Positions 14,083 through 26,224 are shown, numbered from the stretch's first letter. The stretch: 64,000 bases of DNA from Dermacentor variabilis (GCF_050947875.1 NC_134569.1:208947627-209011626), one strand, 5' to 3'. Translations and numbers: made by a program. Notes: generated by a model from the sequence alone, not told the origin.

Positions 14083-14238
14083 CAAACTGCTGAGCTACAG
14101 GCGCTCAAAAACCAGGTTAGCAGGCTGGCCGACGCAATGGAGCGGCAGGCAGACGCCCTGGAACGGCAGCTGAGGCCAATTTCGGAGTTGGCCACAGTCA
14201 TGGCCTCATTTATTACAAATTATACACCACAAGTTTAG

Positions 14239-15596
14239 TGTTGATTTTTAACTAATGTGTATGTATTAAAACTTCTTAAAAATACCAGCACATGCTTCAA
14301 GGTTTACTAGTAATGTAGTGTGGCAATGTCACAGGTGAAACTGCCTCAAATTATTTTTCAGCAATTCTTGGAGCAAGTAACATAGCGTGTTAGAGCAGTC
14401 TGGAGCAGACAAAATTGTAGTTTGGATCAATTTGGGGCAGAAAATATTCATTTCGATGCTGTTTGGAGCAGGCCAATGTCAATTTTGGTGGAATAATGGA
14501 ATTTACAGGGCACTTCGAAAGCGCATACGTATATTAAAGACCAACACGAAAACAACATTACAGTATGTAAAGAGGCAGCATTGTGCATGTTTTTCTGCAT
14601 AAAGGCAAGAGCATTGGTGCCACTATGATCTAACTACACATTCCCGTGTCAAAGCTGATAACTGCAATGTTATTAAATCATGTGGCGCAATCAACGCGGT
14701 CACACAGCTTCTAGTTCACGATATGTCACTGCAGACGCAGAGAGCCGCGACCGACTCCGGGGTGGTGAAACTTCTAGCTATTCCAATATGTCTTTACCGC
14801 AATAGCAATTATATCGACACTGTAGGCGCATTTCTGCCGTCGCTGTAGCCGTGATGTTCCAGATTAATTCCAGGGGCGATAACGACGTAGCCGTGTATTG
14901 TATGCTGTAAAGTATGTGCGAGTCAAAGCGTGTGAGGATGGGCCGACGATGCCATTTGACGAACTCAACATTTAATGAAGTACATTCTAATTACAACCTT
15001 CCAAGTATCCGTGCATGCGCCGGCCACTTGCAGGAAGCGCTGAAAACTCCACTGTTGTGAGCGCAAAAATTCATGTGGGAGGCGCGTTGGCTAGGTGGGC
15101 AGCATGTGAACAGCTGTTCCCCCCTTTTTTTACATAGAATTTGCTCCCTGTTCATGGCACAATCCTCTCCACATTTTTGTTTTTGGCGCAGTATGGAACA
15201 GGAATTCGCCTTTCTGACAAGATGGTGCAATTGACAAAGGAGTTCCAGCTTTGCAATAATGTTGTGAGGTACCATGCACTTCAAGTGCTTTTCAAGTGTG
15301 GAGAGGTACTGCACAGCTTTGTTGTGCCATTGGAGTATAGAAAAAAGCCAATTTTTAAACTAATTCTTGCACCCTCACTGCCAACACATCACGTATACTT
15401 CGTGTAGATTACACAAATGCATGCCAAAGCTATAAATTACATGGATTAGTAGTTTACGTCCGAGCCGCTAACTGCTGTCACCATTTCTTCCTACGCTCAT
15501 GCTGAAAGGAAATACTAGTAAAGTGTTACGCACGCACACTTCTTTGCAGTACATACGAGCATAACATGTCGAAAAAGTAAACCGCTCCTCGATGAC
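14239..15596. other. Intergenic DNA of Harbinger A left of the LINE
   Basis: Probable 3' UTR and spacer after the Myb-like gene; no coding signal found. It ends at the left copy of the LINE target duplication. Confidence 0.5.
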
Positions 15597-15608
15597 GGGA
15601 CACAAATG
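15597..15608 (+). repeat. Target site duplication of the I-like LINE, 3'-side copy
   Basis: GGGACACAAATG, identical to 21552-21563, immediately beyond the (ATC)n-type 3' end of the minus-strand LINE. Confidence 0.88.
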
Positions 15609-15959
15609 ATGATGTGTTGTGTTTTGTGGCGCAAGGGCCAGGTCTGGCCAAAGAGCGCCATGACACGTGGTAATGTTGACGATGTACTATGGAAGATGTG
15701 ACTTGGCTGTAAAGTGGCCTAGAAATATTCGCTGTAAAGTGCGTAAAATCTACGTGCTATAAAATTATGGCGATGACTAATGACGAATACTATGAACATT
15801 AAAATCGATCGTGAAGAATGATGCAAAATATAAAATATATAAGATGGTAAAATTACTTGGAGCACTGCTGCCTCGCCAGAGCCCTCGAAACACAAGGGCC
15901 TAGAGGCGCGTGCTATACGAAAGACCTATCACAGCGGCATCCTCTGAAGAGAGGACCCG

Positions 15960-18900
15960 CTACGAACATGTGGGGCTAAAAACATGCAGGACAACATCTC
16001 TCAGAAAACTTAGGACTGCGTTGGCGTCAAATAAAGGTTCTGGGCCGAGTAGCATTACGGGATGTAGGGGGATGTGCTGCCGATATGCTAGGGAAAAATG
16101 TTTCCTTCTTTCAGATTCGGCTGCCCGACACTCCAGGAGAACGTGGAGGACGGTCAGCCTCTCCCCGCATCTACCACAGGCTGGAGGATCATTTCCAGTG
16201 AGTAGAAAGTTATGCGTGCCAAACGTGTGTCCTATTCTGAGGCGACAGAATAGGACATCTGTTCGCCGTGATTTTGTTACGGAGGGCCAAGAACCTAACT
16301 GTGGCTTTATTACGTGTAGTTTATTATTTACTTCTGCGTCCCACATACGTTGCCAGTGGTTTCGCAGTTTTCTTCTTAAGAAAGGCTTCAGGTCTGTGAC
16401 AGGGACCGAAGCAGTAGGACACACTGCATGCAATGAAATGGATGTGGCCATCTGGTCCGCTAGTACGTTTCCCTCAATGCCCCTATGTCCAGGCACCCAG
16501 CATATAATCACACGTTGGTTAGATATATATGCGTTACACAGTACGGAGTAGAGTTCATTAATTACCGGGTTTTTGTGGCTACAGAAAGACATCAAGGCCT
16601 TCACAACACTAAGGGAGTCCGTATATATAACTGATTTCTGGAGTTTTGATTTATTTATATGCTTTGCGACCGACAGCAGTGCGTAAGCCTCAGCCGTAAA
16701 GATACTAGTTTCCGGATGCAGTACATCGGTTTCCGAGAAGGATGGACCGACGGCTGCATAGGACACCCCGTCGTGTGACTTCGATGCGTCTGTGTAGAAC
16801 TCCGTGCAGGAGTATTTGTGCTGGAGTTCCCGGAAATGCATTTGGATTTCAATCTCTGGAGCGTGTTTTGTAACTTGCATGAAGGATATATCGCATTGTA
16901 TCAGCTGCCACTCCCAAGGAGGTAGCAGCTTGGCTGGATGCATTGGGCGGAGCTCGAGGATTGGGACACGCATTTCGTCACTAAGCTCCCTCACACGCAG
17001 CGAGAAAGGCTGTCTTACGGAGGGACGATTATGAAAGAGTGTAGCACATGTCGTATCGTTAATGGTATTAAAACACGGATGCTGAGAATTAGAGTGGACT
17101 TTCAAAAAATATGTTTGGCTGATGTATGTTCTCTGCAGATGAAGTGACCACTCATTTGATTCTGCATATAAGCTTTCAATAGGACTTGTTCTGAAAGCTC
17201 CAGTCGCCAGTCGGATTCCTAGATGGTGGACCGGATCTAGCATCTTTAGCGCGCTCGGGGCTGCAGAATGATAGATCACGGCACCGTAATCCAACCGTGA
17301 TCGGATGAGGCTCTTGTAAAGATTCATTAAACATTTCCTGTCGCTGCCCCATGTTGTGTGGGATACTACTTTGAGTAAGTTCATTGTTTTTAAGCATTTA
17401 ACCTTGAGGTACTTTATGTGTGGAATAAACGTTAATTTCGAATCAAGTATGATGCCTAAGAACTTGTGTTCTTTGTTCACAGGAATTCGCTGATCATACA
17501 TTTCGATACTGGGTTCTGCAATGAGCCCTCTCTTTCTTGTGAAAAGCAGACAAGAACTTTTGTTGGGGTTAACTTTAAATCCGTTTTCTTCTGCCCATTT
17601 AGACACTTTGTTCAAGCCCTGTTGAACTTGCCTCTCACATACAGTAAGGTTGCAGGATTTGAAACCTATCTGTATGTCGTCTACGTAAACAGAATAAAAA
17701 ATGGCTGGCGGTAATGAAGCACGAAGGGTGTTCATTTTCACGATGAAGAGCGTGCAGCTAAGTACACCTCCTTGAGGTACACCAGTTTCTTGTATAAAAG
17801 GTCGCGACAATACATTGCCGACTTTCACGCGGAATGTACGGTTGGACAAATAGCTTTCTATTAGGACGAGCATATTGCCACGGATGCCAATTCCCGACAA
17901 GTCTCTCAAGATTCCATAGCGCCACGTAGTGTCATACGCCTTCTCCATATCGAGGAATACGGATAGGAAATATTGTTTATGTAGAAAGGCGTCGCGAATG
18001 TTTCCCTCAATGCGCACAAGGTGATCGGTTGTGGACCGCCCTTCCCTGAAGCCACACTGAAAGGGATCGAGGAAATTGTTGAGTTCAAGGAAATGTGCAA
18101 GTCTGCGGTTAACCATTTTTTCAAAAAGCTTACAAAGACAATTTGTCAGAGCTATCGGACGGTAACTTCCGCCAAGGAAGGGTCTTTACACTGCTTAAGA
18201 ACAGGGACCACAATCGCTTCTTTCCATGTGGATGGGAGGTATCCCGTAGACCAAATAGCGTTGAAAAGCGTGAGTAGGGTAAGTTGGGTGTCAGTGTGTA
18301 AGTTTCTGATCATTTCGTACATGACTATCAGGTCCCGGTGCAGAGCTTTTGCATGTGGTCAAAGCAGCTCTCAACTCTGCAATACTGAACGGCCGGTTAT
18401 AAGGTTCATTCTGTCTGGATTTTCGTATTATTGGCTTACATTCTTCTATTTGTTTGTATTTCAAAAAGGATTGCGAATAATGGTTTGAACTCGACACGCT
18501 CTCAAAGTGTTCTCCAAGTGTGTCTGCCTGATCTTTCAGTGTTTCACCTTGTGTGTTCACCAAAGGAAGTGAATATGTTTGTCGCCCTTTTATCCTATTA
18601 ACCCTATTCCAGACTTTGGCCTCATCTGTATAGGAGTTGATACTAGATAAAAACTTCTGCCAACTCTCTCTTCTGGCTTGTCGGCGGGTTCGCCTGCCTT
18701 GGGATTTTACTTTTTTAAAATTGATAAGATTCTCCGCAGTGGGGGAGGTGCGTAGCATCCCCCTCGCTTTGTTTTGTTTCTTACGAGCGATCCTACAATC
18801 GTCGTTCCACCACGGGACACGCCGTTTGCATGCCAATCCATTTACTTGTGATATACATTTAGTTGCGGCATCTATTATAAAGGCTGTAAAATATTCCACG

Positions 18901-19676
18901 ACAGCCTCAATTCCTAACGAGGACATGTCATCCCATGATATAGTAGTTAAGTTTCGGAATTTCTCCCAGTCTGCTGTCTCAGTCTTCCACCTAGGAGCCT
19001 GTGGTGGATATTAGTCTTCTTTAAGTGTTCTTAATAGTACGGGGAAGTGGTCGCTTCCGTAAGGATCGTTCGTAGCTTCCCATTCTAGTTCAGGCAGTAT
19101 GGACGGAGAAACTATGCTCAGATCAATTGAAGAAAAGGTATTGTTTGCAACACAGTAATATGTGGGTTTCTTCTTATTCAGAAGGCACGCACCAGAAGAG
19201 AAAAGGAACTGTTCAACAAGACGACCTCGCGCATCTATACGAGAGTCGCCCCACAGGGAGCTGTGCGCATTGAAATCGCCAAGAACAATGTAAGGTTCTG
19301 GCAATTGATCAATAAAGGATTGGAATTGATGCTTCGTTAATTTGTAATGTGGGGGTATGTATAGAGAGCTAATCGTGATGAGTTTGTTTAGGAGTACAGC
19401 TCGAACCGCCACTGCTTCGAGAGGCGTTTGTAGCTGTAAAAGTTGACATGCAATGCTCTTATGGATAGCAATGGCAACGCCGCCCGATGATGCGACAGCA
19501 TCATCGCGATCTTTGCGAAAAGTAATATGCTGTCGGAGAAAGTTTGCGTGTTTGGATTTTAAGTTTGTTTCTTGTAAACACAGCACCTTGGGATTGTGTT
19601 TGTGGATTAGTTCATGAACATCATCAAGGTTTCTGAGGAGACCTCTGACGTTCCACTGAATTATCTGTGTATCCAT
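15960..19676 (-). pseudogene. LINE ORF2: APE endonuclease, reverse transcriptase, RNase H, with frameshifts
   Basis: Endonuclease block 19676-19011 starts MDTQIIQWNVRGLL and shows LQETNLK, IVLGDFNAHSSLWGD, SIDLSIVSP and GSDHFPVLL, the APE-type catalytic signatures. A linker block at 18926-18291 leads to an RT start (APGPD). The long block 18116-15960 holds the rest of the RT with FREGRSTTDHLV, VPQGGVLS and the catalytic YVDD, then RNase H (YTDASK, TAEAYALL, YTDSLSVVKAL, VPGHRGIEGNVLADQMA) and a C-terminal Cys/His cluster (CGRCGERLTVLH). Frames change near 19011-18926, near 18310 and near 18150, so no single protein is made. The product would act in the nucleus in target-primed reverse transcription. 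The last 718 codons are uninterrupted, so decay is recent. Confidence 0.93.
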
Positions 19677-19737
19677 ATTGGAAATAAATAGGTGCTGTGT
19701 GTATGGAAACAGGTATTAATTAGAGAGATTTCAGAGA

Positions 19738-21031
19738 TTAGATTACAGAGCTCTTTCGAGGCCCTGTAACCGGGGTTTTGCTTTTTCTGAAGCCTTCGAG
19801 GGAACCTCGCCGCTCCTTAGGCGCTTGGTGCGCCGTGGGGATAGGTGTTGTGTCCATTGCCTCTTGTGAGGCGCCGGACACGCGCTCTTGCGAGCGAGAA
19901 GTGTTTCGGGAGAGTATCACCTCGGAAGGCAAGACCCCTGCGCCCACCAGCCCGGAGGTCGATGGGGCTCCCTGAGGGATTTGACTGCGCCGGCTGTTGC
20001 CAGCGCTGGAAGTGGCCGGGGAGGTTGGGGCAGCCTCGGCTGCGCCCACCTTCGGGGTCGATGGCCCCGTCTGCTGTGTTCGCGTAGCAGCGTTAGCTGC
20101 GGCCGCCAGGGGGACGGATGGCGTCACTGCCGCCTCACTGGGTGTGGGTCGGTCAGCCGCCGGAGACCGTTGTGGCGCTGCCCCCTGACGCGCCACGTCG
20201 GCAAAGGTGTGCTTTGGCAGGAAGGATACCCGCCTTCGTGCCTCTTTCAAACTGATGTTTTCTTTTACTTTTATTGTAACTATTTCCTTTTCTTTCTTCC
20301 AAGATGGGCACGACCGCGAGTATGCAGCGTGCTCGCCTTCACAGTTTACGCAGTGGAGAGAGTTTTCACAAGATTCAGCCGTGTGCTCATTAGCACTGCA
20401 TTTAGCGCAGGTTTGGCGGCCTCGGCAGCTGTGTGAGCTATGACCGAAACGCTGGCATTTGAAGCAACGCAGGGGATTTGGAACATATGGGCGAACACGG
20501 AGCTTGGTATACCCGGCCTCGATGGACTCGGGCAGAACACTTGTGCCAAAAGTAAGTATCAGGTGTTTGGTCTGTATTTCCTTGTTATCCCGCCTCATCT
20601 TAATTCGCTTAACGTTGATGACATTCTGCTCACTGAAGCCCTCCAAGAGCTCAGCCTCGGTCAGCTCCAAGAGATCGTCATCGGAGATTACGCCACGGGT
20701 TGTATTCATAGTACGATGCGGAGTTAGTTACTTTGGTGTCGCCAAATGATACTAGATTGGGTAGCTTTTCATATTGCTTCAGGTTGTGGAGCTCCAAGAG
20801 GAGATCACCGCTTGCCATTCTGGATGCTTTGTAACCTGTGCCAAAAACTTGGGTCAGAGACTTGGACACGAGGAATGGTGACAGTGTTCGCACGGCTTTG
20901 TTTGGTGTTTCGGAGTGGACTACATGGAAGCGAGGAAATGTTTCTTTTTGACGGGCAAAAAACTCTGAGACATCATCGGTGCGCCCCCTCTTCAGGGAGC
21001 GATCAGGTAGTGGTGGAAAGGAAGTAGCCAT
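19738..21031 (-). pseudogene. LINE ORF1 gag-like protein with CCHC zinc knuckles, one frameshift
   Basis: Start Met at 21031-21029 (MATSFPPLPDR). An N-terminal part with FGTGYKASRM and SGDLLLELHN runs to about 20740, where the frame changes; the second block (from MNTTRGVISDDDLLE) ends at 19738. The middle has three Cys-rich knuckles: CFKCQRFGHSSHSC, CAKCSANEHTAESC and CVNCEGEHAAYSRSC. A Pro/Ala/Ser-rich tail follows. Such proteins coat LINE RNA to form the ribonucleoprotein. ORF1 ends 61 bp before ORF2. One frame break, so not functional as it stands. Confidence 0.9.
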
Positions 21032-21551
21032 AAGATTGTAATTTCGGCAGCAACGCCAGCCACCCACCGTGGAGTCCTACAAGGGGACGCTGCAGGGCAT
21101 GTGAAACACGGCCTGCAGACGCCAGCTGTACATTACTACTATAACCAAATATGAAATAACCTAGGTTGGCAATTCACACAAGGTTAACCCTTGCTGCTTG
21201 GAAAAATTGGAAGTAAATGGAAGCTAGGAGAAGACAGGAAAGATGTAAAGTGAGAGAAAGACAAAGATTGGAGGGAGAGAAAGACAGGAAAAGGCAACTA
21301 CCGATTTCCCCCGGGTGGGTCAGTCCGGGGGTGCCGTCTATGTGAAGCAGAGGCCAAAGAGGTGTGTTGCCTCCGCCGGGGGGCCTTCAAGGTCCAGACA
21401 CCCGGCATCGGCTCAACCCCCAGGATCCCCCTTTCCCCAGACACGGCTAAGCCGCGCACGGCTACACGCGGGAGGGTCCAACCCTCGTGTGCTCGGGTCC
21501 GTGGTGTCGCAACACACTAAACGCCTGCTTGCGCAGACGCCCCTGCGGGGT

Positions 21552-21563
21552 GGGACACAAATG
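21552..21563 (+). repeat. Target site duplication of the I-like LINE, 5'-side copy
   Basis: GGGACACAAATG, identical to 15597-15608, abutting the LINE 5' end. Confidence 0.88.
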
Positions 21564-24225
21564 TGTGTCCGCCTCAGACAGAGGAAAAATCTCGTCACGT
21601 TAACGACTTCCATCATAAATAAATCTCGATGTGTGTCACAATGTAACACACGTAGGAAACACTATGGAAGTATTCAACAACAAACTAGGAGCACATGGAA
21701 ATACACGGTAATAAGAAGCTTGTCTTTGTCAGCCATGCAACAAAAATCGGACTTTCTCAGTCACAGCAATACAGGTGACACACTGAGATACACATGATAA
21801 TGCAACAAAACTCGTAACATATCGTTTAACCAAATGAGGTGACCAGCGAATTGTGAAACGCACCTAAAAACAAAAAACTTCGTATGATCAGCCCCACATT
21901 GCTTTTAACACAATGCTTAGTTTCCGTTCTAAATTTATTTTCAAAGTTGTGCAACACAAAAGAAGGGAATGAAATTGAAATTTTGTCAGCCACTCAAACG
22001 AGGAACAATTGCGCAAGTTGCACTTTTTAACATGAACCGCATAGTTCGAGTTCGCAAAGGTGTTGCAAATATGCTGCCAATTTAATATTGTACATCATAA
22101 AGCGTACTGAATGTGCAGCAATGCTACGTAAGCTGTACTACGTTTGAAGATCATTGTTGGGTGTCATTCACTTTCAGGTACATATAATCGTGTGATGTTA
22201 CACGTTTCACGTCATGGCGACCTCCTTTCAGTGAAGCTTTCCGAAATTACCTGTTAGCGGATTTGTAGTAAAATTTGCCCCTATGTTACTCACAGGTGCC
22301 ATTTTTCTTGTAATACCGCAATTTTTATTTCTCTTTAAAGTTCAACACATTTCAATGCGATTGCTTTGACGGTGATGTTAGGCAAGCGACTTGTACAGTT
22401 TGGATACACTTTAAATGGAACCTCTGGTGTTTAAGTACATTAGGATGTTTTAATATCCAAATGCCGTTGATATTACTGTTACCAGTGGAATGACATAATT
22501 GGCGTAGAAGCTCATCCCAAATTTTAAATTGCGAATAAACCTTCGATTGCGCAAACAGTCAGCACTGCAGGATCGATATTTTTTTTTTTTGCCCACTGTG
22601 CAAGGCAGCTGATATGCCCAAACACAACACCTTGTGCTGCAGGTAGACGAAGAAAAGCATCGGTTGTGACGTATCTCAAAATGATGATTGCTGGCCATCG
22701 ACTCGTGCGAAAGGGTCCTAGCTTCGTCGTTTGTGGTCTAAGTGGTCATGTAGTGTACGACATCACAAACACGGGACGACAAGTGCAGAGTTATACATCC
22801 GTGGGCATGGCCCGGGAGCATGCAACCAATATTTGAGGTTCGTGATAAGGAAAACTAATTCATGTTTAGTCACATCGTCTGGCATGAACAATTAGAGTAC
22901 AAAAGGGAATGCATACTCAAAATTTCAATTTCAAAGTCAGTGAACATAGAAAAATTTCCCAAGTTGCCCTTTCAGTGGCCATTTTCAGTTGGCCGTGAGG
23001 TGGAGCTTCCTGTTAGATATGTGGTGGAGGCTACAAAATGCTTCAACTATTTAAAGAAAAGGCAGTATGCCACACTTTCACATGTTTAGAAACTTCTGCA
23101 ACATTGCAGGTTAGGAAAGCATTACACATTCAGCTCGAAGTGACGCTTTTGTGTTAGAAAGAAGCAATTACGTGAGATTACATCCATAAAAAAATACTGC
23201 TCCTCCACATACGGTGAAGATATGAGTCCCACTTTCATTGAGCAAAAATTGTTCTTGCAGTCTCCATGTATTACAATTGCTTCACGCAAACCTTTCGTCT
23301 ATGTTTTTGAAGAAAGCTGTTGCTCCTCGAAAATTAGCAATTGCACACTACATGGCTCATACGAACACTTGCAATATACCTCCTTGCTCTGCAGTGGTGC
23401 AACAGAGTTGATACCAAGTTGAGAAGATTCTGTCAAGGGAAATGCGAGACTGGACCCACTACCACATCACTGCTATGATACTAACGGAATTTCACAAGGC
23501 CGACAGTACAGCAACCATTGAAAGACAGTTCTGGATGAAACATTATTGACAACAAAGAAACCACATGATGGACACGATGGTGTGGTGATGACGGCATTAC
23601 GACCACTGCACGTCAACCATGAAATGTTGAAGCTATGTAGGAAATATGATGACAATGGCCTAACACACACAGCGAGATGACATGATGATGGAATTCATGA
23701 ACCTGGTATGCTGACAAAAACAGGATGACAGTGGTGTCATAATGAGATCAAAGCCAATGATGGAGATGGTATTGTGCAATTATGACTCAGAGATGCGGGC
23801 ACAATGAATGCAACGGCATGACTGATGTAGGGTATCAAAGTGGGCTCAGTCGGGTTAAATTCCCTGCCTTTCCTTCTTCCCTTTCTCTCTCTCTGTCTCA
23901 TGAAATAATGACAGCTGATTTCACGGTACGACGACAACGGCATAGGCAGCAGCACGATATGCAATGGAAAGGTGGTGAAAGTGATACTGAAAATGACAAA
24001 TACGATGAAGTGACAAGAAAGAAATCACAACAGCATTAGGGGGATGAAGTAATGGCAACATTGCAACTGCATGCTATAATGCCATTACGCTATGATGCTG
24101 GAATGTTGTAATGATGTGCAACCATTCTTACTGCTCTTTTTTTTCTCACTGTTCATGCAAGACGCACGGTGCATTACATTCATCTACTGCCAACAGAAAG
24201 CGAGAACACCACAGCTACACATACC
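21564..24225. other. Intergenic DNA of Harbinger A right of the LINE
   Basis: No gene seen. The part from about 23500 to 24090 is enriched in ATGATG/GATGAC-type words on the plus strand and looks like a decayed simple repeat. Confidence 0.45.
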
Positions 24226-24510
24226 CACACGGCACGACACACAGCCACACAGGTGTTGCGTCTCCGAGGGAGTAAACTGCTTGCTGCAGCCAAAACACAG
24301 CACACAAGCAAAACTGCGAGTACGTGTACCCACACTGCGCGGCACACAGGTGTTGCGTCTCAGAGGCAGTAAACTGCCAGCTTCAGCCCAAAACACTGCA
24401 CACAAGCAAAACTGCGAGTACGCGTACCCACACTGCACGACACACAGGTGTTGCGTCTCAGAGGCAGTAAACTGCTTGCTGCAGCCTAAACACAGTGAAG
24501 GAGAAAAATT
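24226..24510. repeat. Tandem repeat, unit about 98 bp, about three copies
   Basis: The phrase CAGGTGTTGCGTCTC recurs near 24250, 24347 and 24445, followed each time by a GAGG-CAGTAAACTGC block. Sited just beyond the 3' end of the Harbinger A transposase. Harbinger B also has a tandem repeat between its convergent genes. Confidence 0.85.
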
Positions 24511-24751
24511 GGGAGTAACTGTAGTCCCACCACACAGAGCACAGTGACGCACACGTGGCGCCGTGCCGGAAGTAGGCTCATTGTGCATAACTTTCTAGCT
24601 GTCAAGTGCGTGACGTTGCGCTCGACGGCGAGCTCGCTGAATGTGCAGCAAATGTGCACTGCAGCTGATGCCATACAGTGCTATTTGCCTGTCCCGTGTG
24701 GCCTTTCCCCTTGCGTACAGCGTTCTGCCGCCACGGGTCGGACCGCCGTCA

Positions 24752-25953
24752 TCACTTGGCAAAGACGTCTTCCTGGTCGTCGTCGTCATCCTCACCGGCA
24801 ATGTTGCTGTCGTCGTCAAGAAGCGGCTCGCTGGCGTCGAGACATGGGTTATGCAGCGCTGCACAAGCCGCGACAATCTTTTCCGCTACAGCGGGGCAGT
24901 ACTGCAGTGCACGATAACGCTGCAAGCAGCGGAACCGACTCTTCATAAGGCCGATGCAGCGGTCCACCACAGACCTCATTGACGCGTGAGCTTGATTAAA
25001 ACGGCCCTCCGGAGACGATAGCGCGGGATGTCCCGGAACCGGCGTGATGAGCCATGGCTCCAGTGGGTATGCACTGTCGCCTGCAAAATAAATCTAGCGC
25101 AGGAATTGCGCCGAATTCATTATAGACATTGGCTGTGGTTCACAAGCGCGTTTATATGCATTTCTGTACTCGCCAAGGACAAACTCTCCTCTGTGGACGA
25201 TTTGGGTGTCGGCGAATATGCTCCGCAGGGCTGAGCCACGCCATACGTATGCGTCGTGACACGAGCCCGCGAAGCGAGGGTCGATGGCCAGCACTCGCAT
25301 GTTCGAGTCGCACACCTGTGAATTATAGTATATCAGTAAATTAAGTCGCTGTCGCGAGTTGGGATTTTGTATATATCATGTATATATCATGAGTATATTA
25401 GGTAGAGCGTGCTTACCACCATGGTGTTCAGCGCGTAGTATCCCTTCCGACACCAGTACGTCTGCTTCTCGGCTGGGGGGAGGTCCGGGCCGGCTATAGC
25501 GATGTAGGTGCCGTCCACGCATCCTACGACGTCAGAGATGTTGCCGCTCCGCAAGAAACGTTGCTTGACGAGCGCTATCTCCGATCTTGTACGCGGAAAC
25601 GACACCCAGCGCTGTTCGGTGCCGACACGGACGATTGCTTCCGATACCGCGCGAACGCAGCGGCTGACAGGCGGCTGGGAAAGCGATACGGTGGCTTCGC
25701 TACCGACAGCCGTTTGGAAGCCACTGGTAGCATAAAACCGAAGGGCGCAAATCACCTGATCTTGAACGGTGAGCGCTTCTCTCTCGCGCGCCAGGTCGTC
25801 CGATAACTGCTCGCACAGTCACATCGCCGTCGTTTTCGAAAGGCGACAGTGCCTCCGAAAAGACTCGTCGGACATGCCGAACGGGTCCCGTTGTTCTCGA
25901 AGTCGCCTCTCTGCTCCGTTATGAAAAAGCAAAAAAAGCAGGCTCGCATCCAT
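24752..25953 (-). pseudogene. Harbinger A DDE transposase (HARBI1-like), three exons, one nonsense codon
   Basis: Exons 25953-25417, 25315-25174 and 25080-24752, phases consistent, 336 codons. Start at MDASLLFLLFHNGAE. Exon 1 has an HTH-like region then the first catalytic block (VVGCVDGTYIAIAGP). Exon 2 has IDPRFAGSCHDAYVWR (second Asp). Exon 3 has DSAYPLEPWL and RSVVDRCIGLMKSRF, then an acidic tail (EDDDDDQEDVFAK). Oddities: an in-frame TGA at 25819-25821, codon 45, where Harbinger B has Trp (VRWLCGEL); intron 2 opens with GC (CTTG|GCGAGT); and the residue usually Glu in VVERxxG is Asp. Apart from the TGA the frame is open. The enzyme would cut at the terminal repeats in the nucleus, together with the Myb-like partner. 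Confidence 0.87.
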
Positions 25954-26176
25954 CGTAGTGCTGCGGTCTACTCCAAACAAAGGAATCGCAGAAAGATCCG
26001 TTGATGCGCGGTGACTGTTTGAATCACGTGAACGCGCCGAAGCATGTTCAGTTATCACACAAAACGTGAAGATTACGTGCAACACCACTGACGTCAGTCT
26101 GACGTTTCAGAAATGAACCGGAAGCAAGGAGCGCCGGTCGTCATCGTCATTCGTAGACCTACAGCCAATCAGCGGC

Positions 26177-26224
26177 GGCCGAAGTGGACAGTCCACTAGG
26201 TGGACTCTTGCAGAATAGCCCCCC
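26177..26224 (-). repeat. Right terminal inverted repeat of Harbinger A
   Basis: Reverse complement of 5328-5375 over all 48 bases; ends GCAGAATAGCCCCCC. Confidence 0.95.

Larger units (their letters stand above)
6397..14238 (+). pseudogene. Harbinger A Myb/SANT-like accessory protein, five exons, one frameshift
   Basis: Predicted exons 6397-6668, 6738-6849, 7159-7282, 10575-10710 and 14083-14238, all with GT-AG borders; phases match for the first three. Exon 1 starts MAPRDIGPH and encodes a Myb/SANT/MADF-like helical domain with the diagnostic aromatic run QWRCWWNRF. Exon 2 is a Gly/Ala/Pro linker, exon 3 is Ser/Glu-rich, and exons 4-5 form a C-terminal coiled coil (LKNQVSRLADAMERQADALE) ending at TAG 14236-14238. 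Exon 4 moves from one frame (MQGHQELLQEA) to another (QQAVGDTAKRVTLAAARNEL) near 10605, implying a one-base deletion. In PIF/Harbinger elements this partner binds the ends and helps bring the transposase into the nucleus. Domain order matches the intact homologue at 50741-53348. Introns 3 and 4 are over 3 kb each, so the exon 4 start is less certain. Confidence 0.75.
15609..21551 (-). mobile_element. I-like LINE with gag, endonuclease, RT and RNase H, nearly full length, inactivated
   Basis: Read on the minus strand: 5' UTR from 21551 (ACCCCGCAGGGGCG) to 21032, ORF1 21031-19738, ORF2 19676-15960, and 3' UTR to 15609 ending ACATCAT. Total 5943 bp. The exact 12-bp duplication on both sides shows the ends are close to complete. 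Clade placement in the I group rests on the RNase H domain after the RT, the CCHC gag and the non-poly-A tail. It lies wholly inside Harbinger A, so it is the younger insertion. At least four reading-frame breaks. Confidence 0.9.
5328..26224. mobile_element. PIF/Harbinger-type DNA transposon, 20.9 kb ('Harbinger A')
   Basis: Bounded by 48-bp terminal inverted repeats starting GGGGGGCTATTCTGCAAG at 5328-5375 and, reversed, 26177-26224; I count 48 of 48 matching bases. Inside are a plus-strand Myb/SANT-like gene starting about 1 kb from the left end and a minus-strand DDE transposase starting about 270 bp from the right end. Two convergent genes of this kind are the standard PIF/Harbinger layout, and Harbinger B repeats it in mirror orientation. 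The LINE at 15609-21551 is a later insertion; without it the element is about 15 kb, very large for the superfamily, mostly because of 3-kb introns and long intergenic DNA. No clear 3-bp TSD is visible (left flank TCA, right flank AGG). Confidence 0.85.

Noticed and set aside
15910..20450. Plus-strand long frames over the LINE (for example 15910-16551, 18021-18488, 19888-20436)
   Set aside because: Antisense shadows of gag and ORF2, with no family features of their own.
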